Assembly (NCBI GenBank): GCA_937888765.1
Contig: CALASU010000032.1
Span: 1 to 12,220 of the forward strand
Direction of reading: 5' to 3'
DNA from: an uncultured Clostridia bacterium
GTDB lineage: Bacteria > Bacillota > Clostridia > Lachnospirales > Anaerotignaceae
DNA: 12,220 nucleotides
The first letter of the stretch is position 1. The number at the start of each line of letters is the position of its first letter. Shown piece by piece: positions 7,034 through 12,220 of this stretch. The notes beneath the pieces are model-generated. The model saw nothing but the letters and a program-made list of their open reading frames with translations. It searched no databases and was not told the DNA's origin. The position numbers and the translations under genes were made by a program.

Positions 7034-7589
7034 GAAGAATAAACAGAGCATCACTGTCAGCGGCAAGGATTGCATAGCTCAGTTCTTCACGGAGCTTCTG
7101 CAGGTGTGCTGTTTCCGCTTCGCTGATTGGTTCGCCGTTTGTCCGCTTTCTGTGCATTTCAGCGGAGCAGCGGAAGAATTCCTCGGGGATCGCACCGTCT
7201 TTTACAGCAAGCTGTACCAGTGTATCCTGATAACTGAATTCAAAATAATATCTGCCGCCGCCGGGAGCCAAAGGTCCTGTTTTATCCAGGCTGTAGGCTT
7301 TATCCAGACGCAGGGATTCGTGCTCTTTTACACCAAGCACCAGTGTTACTGTGTCGATGATCCCTCTGCCGTTTTCGCCCAGACCGCTGTAAAAGCCGCA
7401 CTGTCCTTTTTCGGGAATGATTTTCAGGACGTCGTTGAAAATCCATTGCAGCATACGGAACGCAAGGGCAACCCCGCCCGGCATAGCACCGCCGTGATAT
7501 GCCAGAATTTCCTCATAAGTAAAGGAGCGGGGAGAACTATTTTCCAGAATGGTCAGAAACTTTTTGTCGTCCATTACTGTATTATTCAT
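7029..7589 (-). CDS. Divergent FmdE-like protein, last gene of ABC cluster
   Basis: This soluble protein of 186 residues has no signal peptide. Residues about 30-50 read YHGGAMPGGVALAFRMLQWI, which resembles the FmdE-family signature in which a metal-binding HGHxCPG is followed by a hydrophobic helix. Here the second His and the Cys are replaced (HGGAMPG). A later segment, GLGENGRGIIDTVTLVLG (about 69-86), sits where FmdE proteins carry their D-A-x-x-x-x-TGCT segment, also without Cys. FmdE-like proteins occur with molybdenum/tungsten enzymes and as stand-alone proteins of unclear role. The ATG overlaps the end of the solute-binding gene (ATGAATAA), pointing to translational coupling; no good ribosome binding site precedes it. 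An internal ATG at 7574 is an alternative start. It probably acts with the transporter on the imported ligand. The family call is by eye and uncertain; the coding call is firm. Confidence 0.6.
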   Translation of the reverse strand: MNNTVMDDKKFLTILENSSPRSFTYEEILAYHGGAMPGGVALAFRMLQWIFNDVLKIIPEKGQCGFYSGLGENGRGIIDTVTLVLGVKEHESLRLDKAYSLDKTGPLAPGGGRYYFEFSYQDTLVQLAVKDGAIPEEFFRCSAEMHRKRTNGEPISEAETAHLQKLREELSYAILAADSDALFILL

Positions 7590-8532
7590 AGAACAGTGTA
7601 TTCACATCCAGAGCTTCTTCGATCATGCCGGATTCGAACATGAAGTCTGCTGTGTTCTGGAAGCCTTCTCTGTCTGCTTCTGTCAGTTCTGTGGAGAAGT
7701 CATAGTATTCGTACATTTCTTCCACTGCCGCTGTATCCAGTTCCAGAGTTTCTGCTACAATGCCCAGAGCTTCTGCTTCGTTTTCGCTGATAAAGGAAGC
7801 GATTTCCTCCTGTGCTTCGCCCAGTTTTGCTACAACTTCGGGGTGTGCATTGTAGAATTCATCTGTAACTGCTACCGCGATGATTGCATCAATCAGACCT
7901 TCGCCGTCTGCTACCAGATGATACCCCTGCTGTTTTGCTGTGTAAGCTGTTGCACCTGCTACCAGAGCCACATCAATGCTGCCGCCGTCCAGAGCCGCTT
8001 TTGCTTCGGGAATGGACATGTTTACATAGTTTACATCATCCAGTGTCATATCTGCTGTTGCCAGATAGGAAACAAGCAGTTCATGCAGGTTTGTACCTGT
8101 AGGGCCTGCAATTGTCTTACCTTTCAGAGCTTCGGGGCTTGTCAGTGCAGTATCCTTTGCATACATACAGAATGCTTTGGGAGAACGGCTGTACATATTC
8201 AGTACCTTGATGTCTGCATCATTTGCAGCGGACAGGATTACGGATGTTGCACCAACCGCATACAGTACCTGTACATCGCCGGAAGCCAGTGCCTGTGTCT
8301 GATCTGCGCCGGATGTCAGCTCTGCATATTCCACTGCAATGCCCATATCCTCGAATGTGTCAGCGAAGATACCTTTTTCTTTTTCAATGATTGTGGGCAC
8401 ATTCAGAGGGGATGTTACATAAGTAAATACCAGCTTGTCCAGCGCTGTTTCTGCAGAACCGCCGCCGCAGCCTGTCATTGCTGCTGCCGCCATCAGAGCG
8501 GCCATAAATAAACCAAAAACTCTTTTTTTCAT
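7582..8532 (-). CDS. ABC transporter solute-binding lipoprotein (NMT1/SsuA/TauA type)
   Basis: This is the extracellular binding protein that hands a small ligand to the permease encoded upstream. The start at 8532 fits AGGAGG at the usual distance and gives a lipoprotein signal (MKKRVFGLFMAALMAAAAMT, then GCGGG); Cys22 is the lipidated residue. The longer frame starting at 8577 has no ribosome binding site. The mature part follows the NMT1-like fold: a first strand (LVFTYVTSPLNVPTIIEKEK), the typical G-A-D-Q-T-Q-A-L-A-S-G-D-V-Q region near residue 75, then a hinge segment GKTIAGPTGTNLHELLVSYL near 130-150. It is 316 residues, normal for the family. The ligand cannot be predicted. A 126-base gap separates it from the ATPase gene, larger than any other in the cluster, and it may have its own promoter. 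Confidence 0.88.
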   Translation of the reverse strand: MKKRVFGLFMAALMAAAAMTGCGGGSAETALDKLVFTYVTSPLNVPTIIEKEKGIFADTFEDMGIAVEYAELTSGADQTQALASGDVQVLYAVGATSVILSAANDADIKVLNMYSRSPKAFCMYAKDTALTSPEALKGKTIAGPTGTNLHELLVSYLATADMTLDDVNYVNMSIPEAKAALDGGSIDVALVAGATAYTAKQQGYHLVADGEGLIDAIIAVAVTDEFYNAHPEVVAKLGEAQEEIASFISENEAEALGIVAETLELDTAAVEEMYEYYDFSTELTEADREGFQNTADFMFESGMIEEALDVNTLFYE

Positions 8533-8567
8533 TTCATTACCTCCTAAAAGTTTTTCATCTCCACAAC

Positions 8568-8596
8568 ACCATAGCACTAAGATAGGGAAGAAGCAA
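8568..8596 (-). promoter_or_regulatory. Candidate internal promoter ahead of the solute-binding gene
   Basis: On the minus strand TTGCTT (8591-8596) and TATGGT (8568-8573) are 17 bases apart. A 7-bp inverted repeat CACTAAG/CTTAGTG (8575-8581 and 8612-8618) brackets the -35 region with a 30-base loop. This could raise production of the binding protein over the membrane parts, or the repeat could be a processing hairpin. Weak matches, so low confidence. Confidence 0.3.
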
Positions 8597-8658
8597 GTAT
8601 AAAACGCCGTACTTAGTGAAGTTGTCGTTATTTCACTGCCAGAGGGCAGGAAAAGGCA

Positions 8659-9381
8659 TTATAAATTGAGTGCAGACAGAATACTGCGTTTGTATTCAAT
8701 AAACAGGGGAGAGAGCAGATCACGCTCTGTGCTGTGTGTATCAATCAGAAATTCCTGCTTGATCCTGCCGCTTTCGATGACAACGATCTTATGCCCCAGA
8801 AGCAGGGCTTCGTCGATGCTGTGCGTGACAAAGAGTATGCTTGCCCCCTGTTCCTGCTGCAGGCGGAGCAGTTCCTTCTGCATCTGCTCACGGGTAAAGT
8901 AATCCAGTGCGGCAAAAGGCTCGTCCATCATAATAAAAGAGGGATCATAAGCCAATGCCCTTGCAATGGCAACTCTCTGCTGCATACCGCCCGAAAGCTG
9001 ATGGGGATACGCTTTTTCAAATCCATGCAGTCCTACGGTGTCAATGATGCTCTGAATGGCTTTTGCGTCCACAGTCTGCTTTTTCAGACCGAATTTCACA
9101 TTGTCCCACACATTCAGCCACGGCATCAGACGGGATTCCTGAAAGACATACGCAGTTTTGTGTGCGGCATGAAACAGGATTTCGCCGCTGTCGGCATTCT
9201 CCAGACCGCCTACAAGGCGTAAGAGTGTGGTTTTGCCGCAGCCGCTTCTGCCCAGAATGACCGTAATGCTCTGTTCGGGAATATCGAGATCAATGCCGTC
9301 CAGAACCGTAAGCGTGCGGTCTTCCACAGGGTAGGTTTTATGTATGTTTTTTAATTCGATTCCGTTTTTAGTTCCAGCCAT
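8659..9381 (-). CDS. ABC transporter ATP-binding protein (SsuB/TauB/NrtD type)
   Basis: This cytoplasmic ATPase powers the importer. The start at 9381 (MAGTKNGIELKNIHKTYPV) follows AAAGGAGCGGG and lies within the last 14 bases of the permease gene; the longer frame from 9423 lacks such a site. The protein has 240 residues. Walker A is GRSGCGKT (44-51), the Q-loop is YVFQESRLMPWL (about 77-88), the ABC signature is LSGGMQQR (about 129-136), Walker B is FIMMDEP with the D-loop ALDYF, and the switch His is in FVTHSIDEA. The W-L-N-V-W-D-N-V segment after the Q-loop is typical of the nitrate/sulfonate/taurine subgroup. All motifs are intact. It works with the permease upstream and the lipoprotein downstream. 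Confidence 0.93.
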   Translation of the reverse strand: MAGTKNGIELKNIHKTYPVEDRTLTVLDGIDLDIPEQSITVILGRSGCGKTTLLRLVGGLENADSGEILFHAAHKTAYVFQESRLMPWLNVWDNVKFGLKKQTVDAKAIQSIIDTVGLHGFEKAYPHQLSGGMQQRVAIARALAYDPSFIMMDEPFAALDYFTREQMQKELLRLQQEQGASILFVTHSIDEALLLGHKIVVIESGRIKQEFLIDTHSTERDLLSPLFIEYKRSILSALNL

Positions 9382-10159
9382 TTTCACCCGCTCCTTTGAA
9401 TACTTTACGTAACAGAATGCCAAACAGTTTATCAGTTACCAGACCGACTACACCGATAACAAAAATACCGACAATAACCTTATCTGTACGGGACATTTCC
9501 TGTGCGAACAGGATCATATGACCGATACCCGAGGAAGCGGCAATCATTTCTGCCCCGATGATGGCACGCCAGCTGTAGCCCATACCGATACGCATACCTA
9601 CCAGAATATCTGCGGCGGCATACGGCAGAACGATGTGCCGAAAGGCTTCCAGTTTGGAATAGCCGAAGGCTGTACCGACCTCAAGCAGTTTTTTATCACA
9701 GCCCGTAAAGCCTTTGACGATGTTCAGATACATGGGGAAGAAGGAGGCCAGAACGATGATGACTGTTTTGGTGGTTTCCCCGATCCCACACCAGAGAATC
9801 AGCAGAGGGATCAGGCTCAGCGGGGGGACGTTTCTGAAAAACTGTACCATGGATTCATAATATTTTTCTGCTGACGGCACAAAAATACGGAACATCCCCA
9901 GCAGAAATGCCAGTATAAAAGCGATAAAGAAGCCTTTGAACACACGGGCAAAGCTGATGAAAACATCTTCAAAAATTTCGCCCGATGCAAGCATTTTCAG
10001 AAAGCTGTCAAATACCTTTTCGGGTGTCGGCAGGATATAGGTGCTGAACAGCTCCAGTCTGCAGACAATAACCCAGACAGCAAATACCAGCAGAATCCCG
10101 ATAAAGGGAGCAAGGCGGGTAAGTAAGGTTTTTTCCTGCTTTTCTTTTTGTTGTTTCAT
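9368..10159 (-). CDS. ABC transporter permease (SsuC/TauC type)
   Basis: This integral membrane subunit forms the channel of the importer. It has 263 residues with about six membrane segments: an N-terminal helix near 17-33 (LAPFIGILLVFAVWVIV), others near 74-92, 108-125, 130-145, 188-212 and 232-250. The cytoplasmic coupling motif is EVGTAFGYSKLEAFRHIVLP (about 163-182), the EAA loop of the BPD_transp_1 family, which contacts the ATPase. The ATG overlaps the TGA of the upstream gene (ATGA), and the 3' end overlaps the ATPase start, so all three are tightly coupled. Family membership is clear; substrate is not. Confidence 0.93.
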   Translation of the reverse strand: MKQQKEKQEKTLLTRLAPFIGILLVFAVWVIVCRLELFSTYILPTPEKVFDSFLKMLASGEIFEDVFISFARVFKGFFIAFILAFLLGMFRIFVPSAEKYYESMVQFFRNVPPLSLIPLLILWCGIGETTKTVIIVLASFFPMYLNIVKGFTGCDKKLLEVGTAFGYSKLEAFRHIVLPYAAADILVGMRIGMGYSWRAIIGAEMIAASSGIGHMILFAQEMSRTDKVIVGIFVIGVVGLVTDKLFGILLRKVFKGAGENGWN

Positions 10160-10782
10160 GGTGCATCACACATCCTTACGCCGTCGCCGTTGTGACAGCC
10201 GTTTTTGCAGACCAGTATTTCCAGTAAATCAATTTCGGGCAGAGAAGACTGTGCAAAACAGGCTCTGATTTCCTCTTCATCTGTCAGAGAGTACGTTTTA
10301 CAGTCCAGTTCTGAGAAGAATCCGGGAGGAATAGGACTTTCTTCCAGAGGGGAAGCAATCAGTCCGCCGCCGAGGAAAGAAAGAAACTGATTCCATGGAA
10401 TAAAGCGGGTTTCGGGTAAGCCAAGGGCATTACCCATGTCTGCCAGTGACTGACAGGGTGTTGTGATGATCTTTTCTGTCCCCTGCAGGTCTTCCTGTTT
10501 GCTCAGTTCCCGCCCGCAGTGGAGCAGGATCGGCTCAATTGCGGGAATCGTTACGGATGCAGAAAGGGGAGTGCCCTGTAAAAGCGTGATGGTTTTTGGG
10601 CATCGCATATCAATGACAGTGCTTTTCGCAGTTTCGACTGCAGTTTTATAGTTTTCTTTTACAAAATCCGGCCAATAGGCAGAGGCTTCGATGCGCTGAT
10701 AGCCATGCTGTTTTAAAAAAGTGTCTAATGCGGCGGCATCATACATACTGCCTGTGACAGGATTGATCCAGATATATTTCAT
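10156..10782 (-). CDS. Small Cys-rich protein resembling part of [FeFe]-hydrogenase, first gene of ABC cluster
   Basis: This 208-residue soluble protein has eight Cys. I chose the ATG at 10782 (GAAAGGA at a good distance); the in-frame ATG at 10791 lies directly against that site. Three Cys segments recall the H-cluster-binding motifs of [FeFe]-hydrogenase. PILLHCGRELS (Cys89) is followed by KIITTPCQSLADMGNAL (Cys110), comparable to the region ending in the MPC motif. The C-terminal DLLEILVCKNGCHNGDGV (Cys192, Cys196) has the E-V-x-x-C-x-x-G-C-x-x-G-x-G pattern. The N-terminal ferredoxin domains and the TSCCPGW motif are missing, and the length is about half of a hydrogenase core, so hydrogenase activity is not expected. 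It might bind an Fe-S cluster or metal. It is coupled by ATGA overlap to the permease gene. The similarity is my reading of motifs and needs a profile search. Confidence 0.6.
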   Translation of the reverse strand: MKYIWINPVTGSMYDAAALDTFLKQHGYQRIEASAYWPDFVKENYKTAVETAKSTVIDMRCPKTITLLQGTPLSASVTIPAIEPILLHCGRELSKQEDLQGTEKIITTPCQSLADMGNALGLPETRFIPWNQFLSFLGGGLIASPLEESPIPPGFFSELDCKTYSLTDEEEIRACFAQSSLPEIDLLEILVCKNGCHNGDGVRMCDAP

Positions 10783-10806
10783 AAAATACATCCTTTCTTT
10801 ATATAT

Positions 10807-10822
10807 GTTAGTTTGCGCTAAC
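10807..10822. promoter_or_regulatory. Operator-like dyad before the ABC cluster
   Basis: GTTAG and CTAAC are perfect inverted arms six bases apart. The site has the core TTAGTTNNNNCTAAC, also found before the divergent HMA gene. It lies directly after the predicted -10 box of the ABC cluster, at about the transcription start, a place where a bound repressor would block transcription. The form TTAG...CTAA resembles DtxR/IdeR-type metal-regulator sites, but the regulator is not in this window. Confidence 0.55.
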
Positions 10823-10830
10823 TTTTAAAT

Positions 10831-10860
10831 AGAATACCATATGCAGGGCAGTATTGTCCA
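10831..10860 (-). promoter_or_regulatory. Promoter of the five-gene ABC cluster
   Basis: On the minus strand TGGACA (10855-10860) and TATTCT (10831-10836) are 18 bases apart, and TGG directly before the -10 makes it a TG-extended box. Transcription would start near 10824, next to the GTTAG/CTAAC dyad and about 40 bases before the first gene. Confidence 0.5.
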
Positions 10861-10938
10861 GAGTATTTTCTTGGAAAACATAAGAATTTATGGCTTTTTT
10901 ATGGTGCAAAAAAATTGGAAAGTTTTGCAGAATTTACA

Positions 10939-10967
10939 TTGACGAAAAGGAGAAATATTGTTACACT
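10939..10967 (+). promoter_or_regulatory. Promoter of the HMA-domain gene
   Basis: TTGACG (10939-10944) and TACACT (10962-10967) are spaced by 17 bases. The start point would be near 10974, touching the dyad at 10975-10990. The promoter is divergent from that of the ABC cluster, with about 80 bases of AT-rich sequence between the two -35 boxes. Confidence 0.55.
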
Positions 10968-10974
10968 ACTCGTG

Positions 10975-10990
10975 ATTAGTTGTGACTAAC
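10975..10990. promoter_or_regulatory. Operator-like dyad before the HMA-domain gene
   Basis: TTAGT (10976-10980) and ACTAA (10985-10989) are perfect inverted arms around TGTG. The site matches TTAGTTNNNNCTAAC exactly, with the same spacing as the site at 10808-10822. A second, partly overlapping dyad CTAA-CAA-TTAG follows at 10986-10996. Position at the expected transcription start suggests repression. Confidence 0.55.
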
Positions 10991-11037
10991 AATTAGAATT
11001 TTTATCCTGCGGTATGGATAGGACGGAGGGAAAAGAA

Positions 11038-11394
11038 ATGGCTGAATTGATTTTGCTAGGCGTTATTTTTCTGATTGGGATATATTCTGTGAAAAAATAT
11101 CGTTCCAATATGAAACATGGCTGCTGCGGTTCAGGGGATTTGAAGATCAAGGTTTCTGATAAAAATGCTTCTCATTATCCGTATACAAGTACGCTTGTGA
11201 TTGCGGGGATGACCTGCAAAAACTGCAGTCAGCGTGTGGAAAATTATCTGAATGAAGAAGGTGATATCTGGGCAACCGTGGATCTGAAACAGAATACGGC
11301 TCTGGTACGTATGAAAACGCCGCATACAGCGGAAGAACTGACAAAAATCGTGCAAAAGGCAGGATATGAAGTGACTGCTGTGAAAGCGCAGTAA
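11038..11394 (+). CDS. Membrane-anchored heavy-metal-associated (HMA) domain protein
   Basis: This is a 118-residue protein probably binding a soft metal ion (copper or similar) at the membrane. The start at 11038 follows GGAGGG at 11025-11030; the in-frame ATG at 11014 has no such site. Residues about 4-17 (LILLGVIFLIGIYS) form one membrane segment, followed by basic KKYRSNMKHG and Cys29-Cys30-Gly. This layout resembles the FeoB-associated Cys-rich membrane protein family. Residues about 50-117 form an HMA domain (beta-alpha-beta-beta-alpha-beta) with the metal-binding GMTCKNC (Cys60, Cys63) at the expected place and the C-terminal AGYEV motif. It is transcribed alone, divergent from the ABC cluster, and followed by a terminator. 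The dyad at its promoter suggests metal-responsive control. The HMA call is firm; the FeoB-like N-terminus is tentative. Confidence 0.87.
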   Translation: MAELILLGVIFLIGIYSVKKYRSNMKHGCCGSGDLKIKVSDKNASHYPYTSTLVIAGMTCKNCSQRVENYLNEEGDIWATVDLKQNTALVRMKTPHTAEELTKIVQKAGYEVTAVKAQ

Positions 11395-11415
11395 AAGAAA
11401 AAAGACAGACGAAAG

Positions 11416-11444
11416 AGGGAGAACAGCGGAAGTTCTCCCTTTTT
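11416..11444 (+). terminator. Rho-independent terminator after the HMA gene
   Basis: AGGGAGAAC (11416-11424) and GTTCTCCCT (11432-11440) form a perfect 9-bp stem with a seven-base loop and a T-rich tail. Confidence 0.9.
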
Positions 11445-11478
11445 GATTGGGGATTTTGTTAAAAAAAGGCAGATTTTG

Positions 11479-11508
11479 TTGACGATTTGTGGACAAAAGC
11501 CCTATAAT
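11479..11508 (+). promoter_or_regulatory. Promoter of the SLH-domain gene
   Basis: TTGACG (11479-11484) and a perfect TATAAT (11503-11508) are 18 bases apart. Transcription would start near 11515, leaving a leader of about 45 bases with AAAGG at 11546-11550 as ribosome binding site. Confidence 0.75.
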
Positions 11509-11558
11509 AAATGGAAGAATAAAGAAGAAAGAACTGAGTAAAAAGAAAGGATGATAGG

Positions 11559-12220
11559 ATGAAACGGTTTACAGCGGTCCTTTTAGCGGGAATTATGAGC
11601 TGTACCGCAGCAACAGCATCTTTTGCGGCACCGGCAGACAATGTGGCTCCATGGGCAAAGGCTTCTTTGGAGTATGCTTATAACGAGGGGCTTCTGACAG
11701 CAAAGGAACTGCAGAATAGCAAAGCACCTATGAAACGGGCGGAATTCTGCGCACTGATCCTGCGTTTTCTGGAAACGGCAACGGGAGAGGAAAGAAAAGC
11801 GACAAAAAAAAGCCCCTTCAAGGATTGCACCGATCCTGCTGTGCTGGCTGTATATGAAGCGGGCATCATCAGCGGGGTGGAAAAAGGCGTATTTGCGCCT
11901 GAGCGTACCTTGACAAGAGAGCAAATGGCAATCATACTGGTGCGGACGCTGGAAGTATGCGGCGTTGACCTGAGTGGGAAGGCAAAGGCGGTTCCATTCA
12001 AGGATACCAAAAGATTGTATGATACTTCAAAGCAGTATATTTCTCAACTGTATGGTGCAAATATTTTGAAAGGGTATGAAAACAATACTTTCCGCCCACA
12101 TCATCAGATGACGGTGCAGGAAGCGGCTGTTGCATTTACACAGGCATATAAATATATGGCGGAGATCAAAAAGCCTGTAAAATCTGAAGCACCCAAATCC
12201 GAAGTGCCCCAACAGGAGGT
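11559..12220 (+). CDS. S-layer-homology (SLH) domain protein, 3' end beyond window
   Basis: This is an exported surface protein; 220 codons are visible and the frame is open to the window end. Residues 1-24 form a signal peptide (MKRFTAVLLAGIMSCTAATA, cleavage near SFA|AP). Three SLH units follow. One is at about 30-75 (WAKASLEYAYNEGLLTA ... APMKRAEFCALILRFLE), one at about 87-133 (PFKDCTDPAVLAVYEAGIIS ... LTREQMAIILVRTLE) and one at about 147-200 (PFKDTKRLYDTSKQYISQLY ... MTVQEAAVAFTQAYKYM). SLH triplets bind secondary wall polymers and hold proteins on the cell surface. A Lys/Pro/Glu-rich linker (KKPVKSEAPKSEVPQQE) begins just before the edge, so a further domain probably lies beyond. The start at 11559 is supported by AAAGG eight bases upstream and by the signal peptide. 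Confidence 0.9.
   Translation, partial: MKRFTAVLLAGIMSCTAATASFAAPADNVAPWAKASLEYAYNEGLLTAKELQNSKAPMKRAEFCALILRFLETATGEERKATKKSPFKDCTDPAVLAVYEAGIISGVEKGVFAPERTLTREQMAIILVRTLEVCGVDLSGKAKAVPFKDTKRLYDTSKQYISQLYGANILKGYENNTFRPHHQMTVQEAAVAFTQAYKYMAEIKKPVKSEAPKSEVPQQE

Noticed and set aside
7549..8511. Plus-strand open frame of 320 codons opposite the solute-binding gene
   Set aside because: Cys-rich low-complexity product, antisense to a well-supported lipoprotein gene; a shadow.

Overview
The window looks like a Gram-positive anaerobe of the class Clostridia, probably Lachnospiraceae-like. The grounds are strong AGGAGG-type ribosome binding sites, sigma-A-type promoters with TG-extended -10 boxes, lipobox lipoproteins, clostripain-family (C11) proteases, copper-amine-oxidase-N (stalk-type) repeats and S-layer-homology domains. 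This rests on gene content and signals only. No rRNA, tRNA or CRISPR array was seen.

Layout: (1) 1-~890, minus strand: one end of an IS3-family insertion sequence, with a complete orfA and an orfB cut by the window edge, linked by a -1 slippery A7 run. It abuts a short plus-strand coding remnant (about 891-1019) and its terminator, which looks like the 3' end of a gene broken by the insertion. (2) 1251-2176, plus: an RNA ligase gene of the T4 Rnl2 type with an in-frame TAG and a later frameshift, so probably a pseudogene. (3) 2429-6890, plus: two tandem paralogous C11 (clostripain) cysteine peptidases, each with its own promoter and terminator. The first is secreted and has a C-terminal stalk domain; the second is a lipoprotein without that domain. 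(4) 10782-7029, minus: a five-gene cluster. In transcription order it encodes a small Cys-rich protein resembling part of [FeFe]-hydrogenase, an ABC permease, an ABC ATPase, a lipoprotein solute-binding protein (NMT1/SsuA type) and a divergent FmdE-like protein. (5) 11038-11394, plus: a small membrane protein with a FeoB-associated-like Cys-rich N-terminus and an HMA metal-binding domain. (6) 11559-end, plus: an SLH-domain surface protein that runs off the window.

The most interesting part is 7029-11394. The ABC cluster and the divergent HMA gene each have a predicted promoter with a TTAGTTNNNNCTAAC dyad just at or after the expected transcription start. This resembles the binding sites of metal-dependent repressors of the DtxR/IdeR type, so the two transcription units may form one metal-responsive regulon. 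The ABC system belongs by family to the nitrate/sulfonate/taurine group, but its two accessory proteins (hydrogenase-like and FmdE-like) do not fit ordinary sulfonate uptake. Its substrate is unknown.
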